NCBI GenBank assembly: GCA_964613795.1
Contig: CAZTJR010000015.1
Coordinates: 5,225 to 69,224 of the forward strand
Direction of reading: 5' to 3'
Length of the DNA: 64,000 nucleotides
DNA from: Chromatocurvus sp964613795
GTDB lineage: Bacteria; Pseudomonadota; Gammaproteobacteria; Pseudomonadales; Halieaceae
How positions within the stretch are numbered: position 1 is the first letter of the stretch; each line of letters begins with the position of its first letter. The position numbers were made by a program, and so were the translations under genes. Under the pieces are notes generated by a model. The model saw only the letters and a program-made list of their open reading frames with translations. It had not been told where the DNA came from and did not search any database. Shown here piece after piece: positions 29,501-38,505 of this stretch.

Positions 29501-29599
29501 GAGCATCTGGACACACTGCAACAGGTGGTCAGTAGCGAGTTGCCGGATGTGAATACAGTGCTCACGGAAAATGGACTGGAGGCCATTACCGACAACTGA
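26501..29599 (+). CDS. Very large secreted BNR/sortilin-type beta-propeller protein 1
   Basis: 1032 residues with signal peptide (MKKILSFLLVGACLTS...LRAQ). At least ten BNR/Asp-box repeats of the S/TxDxGxxW form (WKTVDGGLNW, YKSTDAGETW, FRSKDGGATW, WKSTDGGDTW, ITRDHGDSW, WKTADYGESW). The propeller part ends with the family motif GTHGRSIYVLDD (about 720-731), followed by a beta-sandwich-like domain (GEYTVRMTVDGDTQTRTF) and a helical tail. Such proteins are often labelled glycosyl hydrolase or Vps10-like, but no catalytic residues are evident; ligand binding or peptide/glycan capture outside the cell is the safer reading. Start matches a clean signal peptide. Next gene begins 59 bases on. Confidence 0.9.
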   Translation: MKKILSFLLVGACLTSAPEGLRAQEASFDQSVIKGMEWRNIGPDRGGRSLGVAGSPGRKHEYYFGAVGGGLWKTVDGGLNWKPVTDGQISSSSVGAVAVAETNPDIVYIGTGETQLRGNIIQGDGVYKSTDAGETWENVGLRDTQAIARVRVHPTDPDIVFVAALGHPYGPNEQRGIFRSKDGGATWDKVLFASEKAGGADLIIDRRNPETVYASIWEVYRTPWKMWGGGGDSGLWKSTDGGDTWEELTDNPGLAEKPVGKIGITVSPVNSDRLWALVESADGGVFRSDDAGATWTHVNSDRKLRQRAFYYTRIYADPKDENTVYALNTGFYKSTDGGETFDTTITVPHGDNHDLWIDPNDPERMVNANDGGGNVSINGGESWTDQNFPTSQLYHIMVTSDFPYHVCGAQQDNSTLCIPNEGWDFKQARGPSSEYYYPVGGGESGYIAQHPDKPDWFYAGSQGALLTKFNRSTGYLRDVQVYPRFFSGEPASALPERWQWTFPIVFSPVDSSRLYTSSQHVWVSRDEGQSWSKISPDLTYAEPGTLGKTGGVITMDMNGPEIYATVFALQPSHHDVNTLWAGSDDGLVHITRDHGDSWENITPPDLPKHSRVSIIEESRHNPGTAYIAVKRYQMDDRKPYIWKTADYGESWTRIIDGIREDDFIHSVREDRVKPGLLFAGGEHAVYVSFDDGANWHSLQLNMPDTQIADLQVTDKDVVAGTHGRSIYVLDDIAPLREYSSEVANKKFHLFEPLYAVRRVQEASIQYYLAEEAEEVSIAIIDSDGNIIVEKTGTEPEPEEVDDPYAQWYGALPIDPTTAQGLNVWSWNNRYAGAADFDGMIIWSGRPQLGPIAPPGEYTVRMTVDGDTQTRTFMLKADPRFDVPDAHIEEQFAFTMKVRDALDAANRAVIRIRDLKAQIDEQLGDSPAPPVVDATEDFKAKLSAVEEAIYQVKNVSGQDPLNFPIRLNNRLAYLQKSTESGDGLPTQGQLDVYALLKGELDEHLDTLQQVVSSELPDVNTVLTENGLEAITDN

Positions 29600-29663
29600 G
29601 GCAGCGAATTTTTACAATAACGGATACCATCTTTCACCTAACGGATCTTTGGGGTTCATGGTT

Positions 29664-32600
29664 ATGAGAAAAAGGTTACATACGATTTTTGCAGTGATCC
29701 TGGCGATTGGCTTTGTCCAGGCAGGGGTGGCGCAGAACAGCAGGGGCGGCTCGACGGACCTGATATCCGAGGAGACTTTCAGGGGTCTCGAGCTGCGCAA
29801 TATCGGACCGGCGTTCATGTCCGGGCGCATTGCCGATCTTGCCATTCACCCTGAGGACGAGAGCCTGTGGTATGTGGCCGTCGGCTCAGGCGGGGTCTGG
29901 AAAACCGTCAATGCCGGCACCACCTTCGAGCCCGTTTTCGATGACGAGGGTTCCTACTCCATCGGGGCCATCGCGCTGGACCCTGAAGACATGAATACCG
30001 TCTGGGTGGGCACCGGGGAGCACGGCGGCGGTCGTCACTTCGGCTTCGGCGATGGTGTCTACAAGTCGAGTGATGGTGGCAAGAACTGGAAAAACATGGG
30101 GCTGGAAGCGTCTGAGCATATCGGCAAGATCATTGTTCACCCCGAAAATCCTGATGTTGTGTATGTGGCAGCGCAGGGCCCGCTGTGGAGTGCCGGAGGT
30201 GACCGCGGCTTCTTCAAGTCCACCGATGGCGGCGAGACATGGGTCAAGACGCTGGGTGACGAGCAGTTTACCGGGGTGACCGATATCGTCATTGATCCGC
30301 GAAATCCGGAGCGTGTGTATGCCGCGACCTGGCAGCACCAGCGCACTGTGGCAGCACTGATGGATGGCGGCCCGAAGTCGGCGATCTACAAAAGCGAAGA
30401 CGGGGGAGACAGCTGGACTAAGCTCAGCAAGGGATTGCCGGAAGGCAAAATGGGCAAGATCGGCATCGCGGTGTCGCATCACAACCCCGATATTCTCTAT
30501 GCGGCCATTGAACTCAACCGCCGAAGCGGGGGTACCTGGAAGTCACTGGACCGCGGCGAGAGCTGGGAGCAGCAGTCCGAGGTGATCTCGGGCGGTACCG
30601 GTCCGCACTACTACGTGGAGCTTTACGCTTCACCGCATCATTTTGATCACCTCTACCTCATGGATGCGTCCATGAAGCACTCCAAGGATGGGGGCAAGAC
30701 CTGGAACCTGGTGAATCGCGAGTATCGCCACGGCGATAACCACGCGTTGGCCTTCAAGCCCAGCGACCCCGACTACATCCTGCTGGGTACGGACGGCGGT
30801 GTTTACGAGAGCTTTGATTTGACCGAAACCTGGCGCTACATGCCAAATCTGCCGATCACCCAGTACTACAAGCTCTCGGTCGATGACGCCGAGCCTTTTT
30901 ACAACATCTACAGCGGGACACAGGACAACGGCACCCATGGTGGGCCCTCGCGGACCGACAATGTCCAGGGGATCCAGAATTACGACTGGAAGCTGGTCCT
31001 GAACTGGGACGGCCACGCCACGGCGACAGAGCCCGGCAATCCCGACATCGTCTATGCCGAGCGACAGGAAGGCAATCTGTCCCGGCTCGACATGACCACG
31101 GGTGAAGTGGTCGATATCCAGCCGCAGGCGGGTGAGGGCGAAGATTACGAGCGCTTCAACTGGGATGCGCCTATTCACGTGAGCCCGCACGAGCCATCAA
31201 GAATCTATTTCGCGAGTCAGAGGGTCTGGCGGTCGGACAATCGCGGCGACAGCTGGCAGGCAATCTCGGGCGACCTGACCCGCGATGAAGAGCGCTTCGA
31301 CCTGGCCATCATGGGGAACAGGCAGAGCTGGGATTCGCCGTGGGACGTCTGGGCCATGTCGAACTACAACACCATCACCTCACTGTCCGAGTCGCCCCTG
31401 GTCGAGGGACTCATCTATGCGGGCACGGATGACGGTCTTCTGCAGGTTACCGAGGATGGTGGCGAGAACTGGCGCAGCATTGAGGTCAGCCGGATGGGTG
31501 TGCCGGCCAGGGCGTTTATCAACGATATCAAAGCCGACTTGCATGATCCCGACACCGTGTATGTCTCGCTGGACAACCACAAGTACGGCGACTACAAGCC
31601 CCTCATCGTCAAGAGCACCGACCGGGGCCGCAGCTGGAAATCCATCAGTGGCGACCTGCCTGACAACCATCTTGTCTGGCGGCTTGCGCAGGACCATGTC
31701 AAGCCGGAGCTGCTGTTCGCGGCCACCGAGTTCGGACTCTTTTTCTCCATCGACGGTGGCGACAAGTGGACCGAGCTCGAGGGTGGTGTCCCGACAATCA
31801 GCTTCAGAGATCTGGCCATTCAACGACGTGAGAACGACCTGGTCGGTGCCTCCTTTGGCCGTGGCTTCTTCATCTTTGATGATTACAGCGTCCTGAGAGA
31901 GGTGTCCGAGGCCAGCCTGGAAAAAGAGGGCTCGTTGTATTCCACGAGAAAAGCCCTTTGGTACATCCCGAGATCGCACCTGAATTTTGACACGCAGAAA
32001 GGCTCACAGGGCGATTCGTATTACGTGGCGCCCAACCCGGATTTCGGAGCGACCTTTACCTACCACCTGAATCAGGATCTGCTGACCGACGCCGAAGCGC
32101 GACAGGAAGCCGAACGGCCGCTGGTTGAAGCGGGTGAGGATATCGGCTTCCCCGGCTGGGACGTCGTCGGTGCGGAAGCCGTTCAGGCCGAACCCCGTGT
32201 GTTTGTTCTGGTGAAAGATGCGGCCGGTAACGTGGTGCGACGCGTTGAAGGTCCGACAGAAAAGGGCTTTCATCGCATAGCCTGGGACCTGAGATATCCG
32301 GCTCCGCAGGCCATCGGCCTGAGTGACAGCTATGACGATGACGGTCCGACGGCCATGATGGCGGCCCCCGGCAAATACACTGCGTCGCTATACAAGCGCG
32401 TTGACGGGCAGACGACCCGACTCGATGGTGAGATTGAGTTTGAGGTCGAGCGTCTATACGAGGGAGCCCTTCCCGGGGCATCCGAGGCGGACGTGGTGGC
32501 ATTCTGGCGATCCTATGAGGATGCCGTGCGGGAAGCCTCTGCGATCAACATGCAGCTCAGCAACGCCGTATCCAGGGTCAAGGCCATGGCGCATGCACTG

Positions 32601-32939
32601 TCGCGATCGCGAGCGGATGCCGGCAGCCTGGATCGTGAACTGCACACGCTCAGGGACGAAATACACGCCCTGAACGCTGAGGTAAACGGCAATCCGGCGC
32701 GCGTAGAGGTGGGGGAGAAAACCCACACCACCATCGGGCAGCGGCTGTTTGCGGTGGAAAGGGGGATTTCCCATTCCCTGTACGGTCCTACGGAGACGAG
32801 CAGAAAGTCGCTCGAACTCGCCAGGAAGGCAATGAGTGCCGTCAAGCCTCGGCTGCAAAAAGCCCTGGAATCACTGGATAAGCTCGGCAGCGAGCTCATC
32901 GCGGCAGGCGCTCCGTATGTCGAGGGCAGCGCTGACTGA
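29664..32939 (+). CDS. Very large secreted BNR/sortilin-type beta-propeller protein 2
   Basis: 1091 residues with signal peptide (MRKRLHTIFAVILAIGFVQA). Same architecture as its upstream neighbour: BNR repeats (WKTVNAGTTF, YKSSDGGKNW, FKSTDGGETW, YKSEDGGDSW, WRSDNRGDSW, VTEDGGENW, VKSTDRGRSW, FSIDGGDKW), the propeller-closing motif ASFGRGFFIFDD, an FnIII-like middle domain and a C-terminal helical domain (RLFAVERGISHS). The two adjacent genes look like an ancient duplication. ATG 29664 is used; the ATG at 29658 two codons earlier is equally possible and the frame is open further upstream, overlapping gene 1. Confidence 0.9.
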   Translation: MRKRLHTIFAVILAIGFVQAGVAQNSRGGSTDLISEETFRGLELRNIGPAFMSGRIADLAIHPEDESLWYVAVGSGGVWKTVNAGTTFEPVFDDEGSYSIGAIALDPEDMNTVWVGTGEHGGGRHFGFGDGVYKSSDGGKNWKNMGLEASEHIGKIIVHPENPDVVYVAAQGPLWSAGGDRGFFKSTDGGETWVKTLGDEQFTGVTDIVIDPRNPERVYAATWQHQRTVAALMDGGPKSAIYKSEDGGDSWTKLSKGLPEGKMGKIGIAVSHHNPDILYAAIELNRRSGGTWKSLDRGESWEQQSEVISGGTGPHYYVELYASPHHFDHLYLMDASMKHSKDGGKTWNLVNREYRHGDNHALAFKPSDPDYILLGTDGGVYESFDLTETWRYMPNLPITQYYKLSVDDAEPFYNIYSGTQDNGTHGGPSRTDNVQGIQNYDWKLVLNWDGHATATEPGNPDIVYAERQEGNLSRLDMTTGEVVDIQPQAGEGEDYERFNWDAPIHVSPHEPSRIYFASQRVWRSDNRGDSWQAISGDLTRDEERFDLAIMGNRQSWDSPWDVWAMSNYNTITSLSESPLVEGLIYAGTDDGLLQVTEDGGENWRSIEVSRMGVPARAFINDIKADLHDPDTVYVSLDNHKYGDYKPLIVKSTDRGRSWKSISGDLPDNHLVWRLAQDHVKPELLFAATEFGLFFSIDGGDKWTELEGGVPTISFRDLAIQRRENDLVGASFGRGFFIFDDYSVLREVSEASLEKEGSLYSTRKALWYIPRSHLNFDTQKGSQGDSYYVAPNPDFGATFTYHLNQDLLTDAEARQEAERPLVEAGEDIGFPGWDVVGAEAVQAEPRVFVLVKDAAGNVVRRVEGPTEKGFHRIAWDLRYPAPQAIGLSDSYDDDGPTAMMAAPGKYTASLYKRVDGQTTRLDGEIEFEVERLYEGALPGASEADVVAFWRSYEDAVREASAINMQLSNAVSRVKAMAHALSRSRADAGSLDRELHTLRDEIHALNAEVNGNPARVEVGEKTHTTIGQRLFAVERGISHSLYGPTETSRKSLELARKAMSAVKPRLQKALESLDKLGSELIAAGAPYVEGSAD

Positions 32940-33010
32940 CCGTCGGCAAATGGGCTGTCCGCGTGCGTGCGCCTCGGGGCGCATCCACGCGGATGTTCCA
33001 AGAATGATGT

Positions 33011-33035
33011 CGGGCTGCTGCCATCCGGCAGCCCG
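33011..33035. terminator. Hairpin after BNR protein 2, no T-tract
   Basis: CGGGCTGC and GCAGCCCG form an 8-bp stem with a 9-base loop, 70 bases after the BNR 2 stop codon. The missing T run makes it a weak intrinsic terminator candidate. The rest of 32940-33209 shows no open gene. Confidence 0.35.
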
Positions 33036-33209
33036 TCCCGCCAAATCCCCCAATCCACGTCACCAGAAACCCCGGGCCATCCGGCTGCTGCCGCTTGCTG
33101 TCGACATTGCCGCGAATGGCAGCGCACTGACGGTTGCATCCGCGCATCGCTTCGCGGATAGTCTCGCGTCGTCGCCGCAGATGCGGCACGAGGCAAGCGG
33201 GGGAAGGCA

Positions 33210-34514
33210 GTGAGTTCGACCGGACGTGGCGCTGCCACACCGAAGACAGAGCAATTCCTGATGGTCTTTGCAGGACTCAGTCTGTTCATGGTCCACGCCG
33301 TGAGCGAAGCAACGGTCACCCTGCGCCCGCGGGTGCAGGCCGGACTTATTGCGAATGACAGCGCCTCGACAAACGTGTTCCCCAGCGGCTTCCTCACCTT
33401 TGAAGAGGGCTTCAATCTCAATCGCGCGGAACTGCTGCTGGAAAAAATGCCGCGCGCCAACCTGAAGCCGCGTATCGGCCCATTTCCCGGGCCCAAGCCC
33501 GATAGCGCGGACTGGGGCTTTGAGGTCAACCTGCGCTACGGCACCGATGCGGCCCTCACCTTCGGACTGGACGATGACCTTCCCATAAACGACGGCGAGG
33601 ATACGCTCTGGCTCTTGCCGCAGTGGTTTGCCAGTGCCTACCTGCCCTGGGGAGAGGGCTTGGCGATTATTGCCGGTAGCTTCTTCACACCGGTGGGTCA
33701 CGAGATAGGCGCGCCGGTGGATCCGCCTACCGCCTTCTACACCCATGCCTATGCGTTCGCCTATCAGCCGGTAAAGCACGTTGGCGTTTATGCCTCGGCA
33801 AAGCTGCCGCTGACGCCGGCGTCCGGCCTCTGGTCGGCCGGCGCCGGCATCGTTCAGGGCTGGAACAATCTTGAGGACAACAACGACGACAAGACCCTGC
33901 TGTTCGATCTGCGCTGGCGCAGCCGCGATTTCCGTACCTGGCTGGATATCGAGAACGTGATCGGCAATGAGCAGTCAGAAAACGGCGTGACGGAGCAGAC
34001 GCGCCCCTTCAATGCCGCCAGCAGCAGTGGCGCCAGACTGCTGCGCAACTTTCACGCGCTCACTCTCAGCCACCGTCTGGACGGTGATCGCCGCTGGACG
34101 GTGAATGCGGTCTATGGACACCAGGAGGGCGGTGACGTGCTGGCCGACAGCAACAATCCGCCGGGATTTCTCATCACGGAGGACAGCGCCTGGTACGGTG
34201 TCAATGCGAGCGTGCACCGGCGTCTGGGTCCGCGGCTTGAGGCGGCGCTGCGTCTCGAGTGGTTCCGCGACGACAAGGGCGCCCATGCCTTGCTGCCCGA
34301 GGGCATTTACCGCGGTGCGACGGCAAACCTCGCCTGGTGGCCGGCGCCGTCCCTGCGGCTGCGCGCGGAGTTGCGTCGCGACGATTACAGCGGTCCGGGG
34401 GAACCCTTCGGCGGCGAGGTGCCCACGGTGTTTTTCGGCAATCGTGACGACCAGTGGGTATTCTCGCTCGACATGACCTGGTCACCCGCATCCGCATGGG
34501 GGCAATTACCCTGA
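33210..34514 (+). CDS. Outer-membrane beta-barrel protein (porin-2/OmpL-like)
   Basis: 434 residues. N-terminus has basic residues then a hydrophobic stretch (FLMVFAGLSLFMVHAV) ending at SEA, read as a signal peptide from the GTG at 33210; an internal ATG at 33261 is the alternative. The mature part is strand-rich with alternating aromatic residues (WLLPQWFASAYLPWGE, HVGVYASAKLPL, LRLEWFRDDKGAH, WVFSLDMTWSP), as in the BBP2-type porins of Proteobacteria. Expected to sit in the outer membrane and pass small solutes. The stop codon overlaps the next start by one base (TGATG at 34512-34516). Confidence 0.8.
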   Translation: MSSTGRGAATPKTEQFLMVFAGLSLFMVHAVSEATVTLRPRVQAGLIANDSASTNVFPSGFLTFEEGFNLNRAELLLEKMPRANLKPRIGPFPGPKPDSADWGFEVNLRYGTDAALTFGLDDDLPINDGEDTLWLLPQWFASAYLPWGEGLAIIAGSFFTPVGHEIGAPVDPPTAFYTHAYAFAYQPVKHVGVYASAKLPLTPASGLWSAGAGIVQGWNNLEDNNDDKTLLFDLRWRSRDFRTWLDIENVIGNEQSENGVTEQTRPFNAASSSGARLLRNFHALTLSHRLDGDRRWTVNAVYGHQEGGDVLADSNNPPGFLITEDSAWYGVNASVHRRLGPRLEAALRLEWFRDDKGAHALLPEGIYRGATANLAWWPAPSLRLRAELRRDDYSGPGEPFGGEVPTVFFGNRDDQWVFSLDMTWSPASAWGQLP

Positions 34515-35656
34515 TGGCATTGACACTCATTCATACGTCGGACTGGCAGATAGGCAAGGTTTTCGGCTTTGTCGATGAGCAGACGCTGGGGCTCCTGCAG
34601 CGAGCGCGGCTCGACGCCATTGACCGCATCGGCAGCCTGGCCGCGGCGCGCGGTGTCCGCCATGTTCTGGTCGCGGGCGATGTCTACGACACGCAGGATG
34701 TCACCCAGCGCCTGCTGCTGCAGCCCATTGAGCGGATGCGCGCGTTTGACGACGTCATATGGCATTTACTGCCTGGCAATCACGATCCGGACCAGCCTTT
34801 TGGCATCTGGGACCGTCTGGCGCGCACCGAGCTTCCCGGCAATATCGTGATCCATGCCGACGCCGAGCCCTACCTGCACGAGGCGGACAGGCTCGCCATC
34901 CTGCCGGCGCCACTTAAGCATTTCCGCAGTCTCGAGGATCTCACGGACTGGATGAATGATGCCGCCACTCCCGACGGCTACTACCGTATCGGCCTGGCGC
35001 ATGGCTCCATCCGCAGCTTCGGTTCCGATGAGAGTCAGGCGGCCAACTTCATCGATCCCCAACGGCCGCAGCTCGCGGCGCTGAGTTATCTCGCGCTGGG
35101 TGACTGGCACGGTACGCAAAAGATCAATGAGCGAGTCTGGTACAGCGGTACCCACGAGACCGACGCTTACGATGTCATCGACGGCGGCAACACGCTGCTC
35201 GTCACCCTCGATAGCCCCGAAGCCACACCGGCAGTGGAAAAGATCGCCACGGGCAGCTATCACTGGCACCGTGAGGAGGTCACGCTGAGCGGTCGCAGCG
35301 ACATCGATGCACTCGCGCAGCGACTGCGTGCGCTGCTCCCCGCGCCGTTGTCCAACCATCTTGTGCGCCTGGGAGTGTCGGGTACGCTCTCTCTGGAGGA
35401 TTCGCACTACTTCGACTCCCTTGTCCATGGCTCGGTGGATGCGGCACTCGCGCAGCTGCGCATCGACAACCGCATTCTCCCCATGCCCAGCGAGGAGGAC
35501 CTGGCCCAGTTTGGTCCCGGTGGCTACATACGTCTTGCCGCGGACCGGCTGATGGCCATGGCCAGGGATGCGGAGAATGACGAGCGGGAGCTGGCGGCGC
35601 TGGCACTGCAGCGTCTCTATGTCGAGTATCGCGCGCTGGGCGGGATCGACGCATGA
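34514..35656 (+). CDS. SbcD/YhaO-like metallophosphoesterase nuclease
   Basis: 380 residues, calcineurin-type phosphoesterase of the Mre11/SbcD family. Motifs: HTSDWQIG (motif I, where Gln12 replaces the usual His), AGDVYD (Asp56), PGNHD (89-91), GLAHG and LGDWHGT. Together with the next gene it should form a DNA-processing nuclease/ATPase complex acting on broken ends or hairpins. ATG at 34514 overlaps the stop of the barrel gene and the stop overlaps the next gene by 4 bases, so the three are translationally linked. Subfamily close to YhaO rather than classical SbcD. Confidence 0.88.
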   Translation: MALTLIHTSDWQIGKVFGFVDEQTLGLLQRARLDAIDRIGSLAAARGVRHVLVAGDVYDTQDVTQRLLLQPIERMRAFDDVIWHLLPGNHDPDQPFGIWDRLARTELPGNIVIHADAEPYLHEADRLAILPAPLKHFRSLEDLTDWMNDAATPDGYYRIGLAHGSIRSFGSDESQAANFIDPQRPQLAALSYLALGDWHGTQKINERVWYSGTHETDAYDVIDGGNTLLVTLDSPEATPAVEKIATGSYHWHREEVTLSGRSDIDALAQRLRALLPAPLSNHLVRLGVSGTLSLEDSHYFDSLVHGSVDAALAQLRIDNRILPMPSEEDLAQFGPGGYIRLAADRLMAMARDAENDERELAALALQRLYVEYRALGGIDA

Positions 35657-38352
35657 AGATTCGCGCGATCCGCGTCAATCAGTGGCGAAAATTCACGCGA
35701 CCTGCCGGTATCCAGGGCCTGGGTGATGGACTCAATGTGCTGTCGGCACCGAATGAGGCAGGCAAAAGCACGCTGGTCGGCGCGCTGCAGCTGGCGCTGT
35801 TTACGAAGCACAGCACCACCGGCAGAGATGTCGACGCCCTGCTGAACCACGCCGCCCCGAACTCGCCGGCGGTCGAGGTCGAGTTTGACATTGACGGACA
35901 GCCCTACACGCTGCGCAAGCGCTTCAAACGCGGCAGCCTGGCGAAGCTGATAAAACCCGATGGTGCCGAGCTTCAGGGCGAGGGCGCCGAGGCATTTATC
36001 GCGGAACTGCTGGGGTTTACCTTCCCGGGCCGTGGCGCAGGCAACGCCGACAGCATGGGGCTCTGGTCACTCCTCTGGCTTAACCAGGGCGACGGTGCAC
36101 GCTCCATTTCCGCCTCGGATGGCGCGCAGCGAACGGTCATGGGCGCCCTTGAGGACACGGTGGGCAATCTGCTGGGTGGCGAGCAGGGACGGCGACTCCC
36201 CATCAAGATCAGGGGCGACCTGCAGCAACTCGTCACAGAGTCCAAGGGTCAGCCCAAGGATCGCTACAGGAGAGCCATCGAACGCGTGACTGAGCTTGAC
36301 CATGAGCTGGCGGAACTGACAGCGGCATTTGCACGCACGGAGAGTGATCTGCAGGCCTATGAGGAAGTCTGCGCCGCGCTTAACGAGAAGGCGGCGTCCA
36401 GCACCGAAGCGGAGCTGCAGCGGGACATTCAGGCCGCCAACGATCGCGTGGAGGAACTGCTTACGCTGGAAGCCGAAATCAGTGCCGCCGACTCCGAGGC
36501 GGAGCGCCTCGAGCAGCAGTATCGCGATGCGATGCAGGCAAAACGGGCGCAAGAGCAGCTGGCTTCGGCCATTGACGCACTGACACAGGAGGTTGCAACG
36601 GCCGAGCAGACGGTAACCAACGCCCGGGTGGAAGAGGCGCGGCTGCAATCGCTCTGGCAGGACGCGCGCGCGGCGCAAGTCAAGGCGGACAGCGCAAAGG
36701 TTGAGGCGGACACTGCGCTGAGGCGGGCGACGAATGCGCTGACCGGTGCTCAGTGGCGCGGCGAGCTGGCAACACTGTACAGGGCGGTCGCCGACGCAGA
36801 GTCGGCAGCAGCGGCCATTGCGGCGCTCGAGGCCAGGGTGAATGCCATCAAGGCAACGCCTGAGGCGGTCGCGGCCCTCGATAATCTCATGGATGAGGTG
36901 CGCGCCGCGCAGGCCGCCATGACTGCCGTGGCCACGCTGGTGGATTTTGCGCTGGAGGACACGGCCTCGACGCGCGTGACGCTGTCGCAGGGAGCCATGC
37001 CGCCGGCTGGCGAAACGCTTGCGCTGATGGATCCTACCGAGGTCAGAATTGAAGGCATTGGCGTCATCAGCGTTCGTCCGCAGGTGGCGGACGCAGCCGT
37101 GATGCAGGCGAACCTGCAGCGTGCAGAGCAGGCGCTTTCGGCGGCCCTGGCCGCTATCGATGCCGCGGATAGTTCCGCGGCCCGCCAGCTGCTGCGCAAT
37201 CGCGAGACGGCTGAACGCGATCTCAACGACGCCAGGGCCAGCCTCGAGCGCATCGCTCCGGCAGATGACGGCGGCCTGGACGGCGTGCGGGAAAGACGGG
37301 AGCGTGCCCGGGCGGAGCTTGAGCAGCTGGAGGCTGCGGGTCTTGACCTGGCTGCACTTCCGACGCTGGACGCTGCGCGCGCCGCGCGACAGGATGCGGC
37401 CAACGCCGCCGAAGCCGCGGTCCTCGAAGCCCTGCAGGCGACACAGGCGGCCACACAATGCCGTGCCGCGCTCGACGAGCATCGTGATACGCTGCGCGCT
37501 CCGGAAACCGCGCTGTCGGCCGGCGCGGCGCAGCTGGCGGCGCGGCAGGAGGCGCTGAGCAATATGCCCGCAGAGCACGCGCTGCGGGAACGCATGGCGG
37601 CAGCCCACGACGCCGTCGAACAACAGAAGGCGCTTGTCAGGGCACTCAAGGCAAAGGCCGGGGGAAACAGCGTGCAGCTGTCCCGGGCGCGCCTCGTGCG
37701 GCTTCAGCAGTCCCTCGAGTCGTATCGACACGGCATCAATGACCTGAAAAGCCGGAAGATAAGCCTGAAGACCACGCTGATGCGCGATGGTGCAGCAGGC
37801 ATCGGCGAGAAGATGGCAGCGACGGCGCGGGAACTCGAACTGGCGAGGGCTGAACGCGATCGCTTAGAGCGCGAGGCACGTATTCTCGGCACGCTGAATG
37901 CGGTCCTGACAGACGCCGAACGCGAAGCCAGGGACCGCTTTCTGGGGCCGATTACAGAAAAGGTCCGGCCGTACCTGCAGGCGCTTTTCCCCGAGGCCGA
38001 TATCCAGCTGGCCGACTCACTGGGTGTGGAGTCGGTGTATCGCGGGGCGGGGGAAACGCCCGATTTCGCTGCGCTCAGCATGGGCACGCGGGAACAGATC
38101 AATATTCTGACCCGTATTGCCATCGCCGAGATGATGGCTGAGCAGGGCAAGCCCGCCATGGTGATCATCGACGACGGACTCGTGCACGCGGATGACCAGC
38201 GACTGCAGCGCATGTTCGATATTCTCAATCTGGCGGCAGAGCGCGTTCAGATTCTGCTGTTGTCCTGCCATGCAAATACCTTCGAGCGGGCAGGTGGCCG
38301 ACTGTTGTCGATTGAGGCATTTGAGGAGACGGAGGGGCTGCGGAGTCACTAG
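35653..38352 (+). CDS. SbcC/YhaN-like SMC-type ATPase, no zinc hook
   Basis: 899 residues. N-terminal ATPase half with Walker A APNEAGKST (32-40), long coiled-coil arms (about 180-800) rich in Ala/Glu/Arg, and C-terminal half with the ABC signature LSMGTREQ (about 808-815) and Walker B VIIDDGLVHADD (about 840), where Asp replaces the usual catalytic Glu, as in related YhaN-type proteins. The coiled-coil apex lacks a CxxC zinc hook: the only cysteines (VCAAL, QCRAA, SCHAN) are isolated. ATGA overlap with the nuclease gene. Role: DNA end processing or genome maintenance, inferred from the SbcCD family. Confidence 0.9.
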   Translation: MKIRAIRVNQWRKFTRPAGIQGLGDGLNVLSAPNEAGKSTLVGALQLALFTKHSTTGRDVDALLNHAAPNSPAVEVEFDIDGQPYTLRKRFKRGSLAKLIKPDGAELQGEGAEAFIAELLGFTFPGRGAGNADSMGLWSLLWLNQGDGARSISASDGAQRTVMGALEDTVGNLLGGEQGRRLPIKIRGDLQQLVTESKGQPKDRYRRAIERVTELDHELAELTAAFARTESDLQAYEEVCAALNEKAASSTEAELQRDIQAANDRVEELLTLEAEISAADSEAERLEQQYRDAMQAKRAQEQLASAIDALTQEVATAEQTVTNARVEEARLQSLWQDARAAQVKADSAKVEADTALRRATNALTGAQWRGELATLYRAVADAESAAAAIAALEARVNAIKATPEAVAALDNLMDEVRAAQAAMTAVATLVDFALEDTASTRVTLSQGAMPPAGETLALMDPTEVRIEGIGVISVRPQVADAAVMQANLQRAEQALSAALAAIDAADSSAARQLLRNRETAERDLNDARASLERIAPADDGGLDGVRERRERARAELEQLEAAGLDLAALPTLDAARAARQDAANAAEAAVLEALQATQAATQCRAALDEHRDTLRAPETALSAGAAQLAARQEALSNMPAEHALRERMAAAHDAVEQQKALVRALKAKAGGNSVQLSRARLVRLQQSLESYRHGINDLKSRKISLKTTLMRDGAAGIGEKMAATARELELARAERDRLEREARILGTLNAVLTDAEREARDRFLGPITEKVRPYLQALFPEADIQLADSLGVESVYRGAGETPDFAALSMGTREQINILTRIAIAEMMAEQGKPAMVIIDDGLVHADDQRLQRMFDILNLAAERVQILLLSCHANTFERAGGRLLSIEAFEETEGLRSH

Positions 38353-38419
38353 TTGTGGTCTTTCCGAGTGACCGGGATCAACCCCCGAAAACGGCTTGCA
38401 TCTGCCCTGCACCTGATCC

Positions 38420-38438
38420 TTACTGTTGCGAACAGTAA
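38420..38438. promoter_or_regulatory. Perfect dyad, candidate operator of the deacetylase gene
   Basis: TTACTGTTGCGAACAGTAA: 8-bp arms, 3-base centre, 67 bases before the start codon at 38506. Arm length and spacing fit a dimeric repressor site (TetR/LacI-like), though a hairpin is also possible. No regulator gene is adjacent. Confidence 0.5.
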
Positions 38439-38505
38439 CCACTCATGCACAGCGACAATGCCAGCGGCGCCGGCGCCGTGCTCCAGCCCCTCTAAGGATG
38501 ACCTC

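Noticed and set aside
36067..37731. 554-codon minus-strand frame
   Set aside because: Antisense to the SbcC-like coiled coil; its Arg/Gly/Leu-rich repeats are the mirror of Ala/Glu/Arg heptads.
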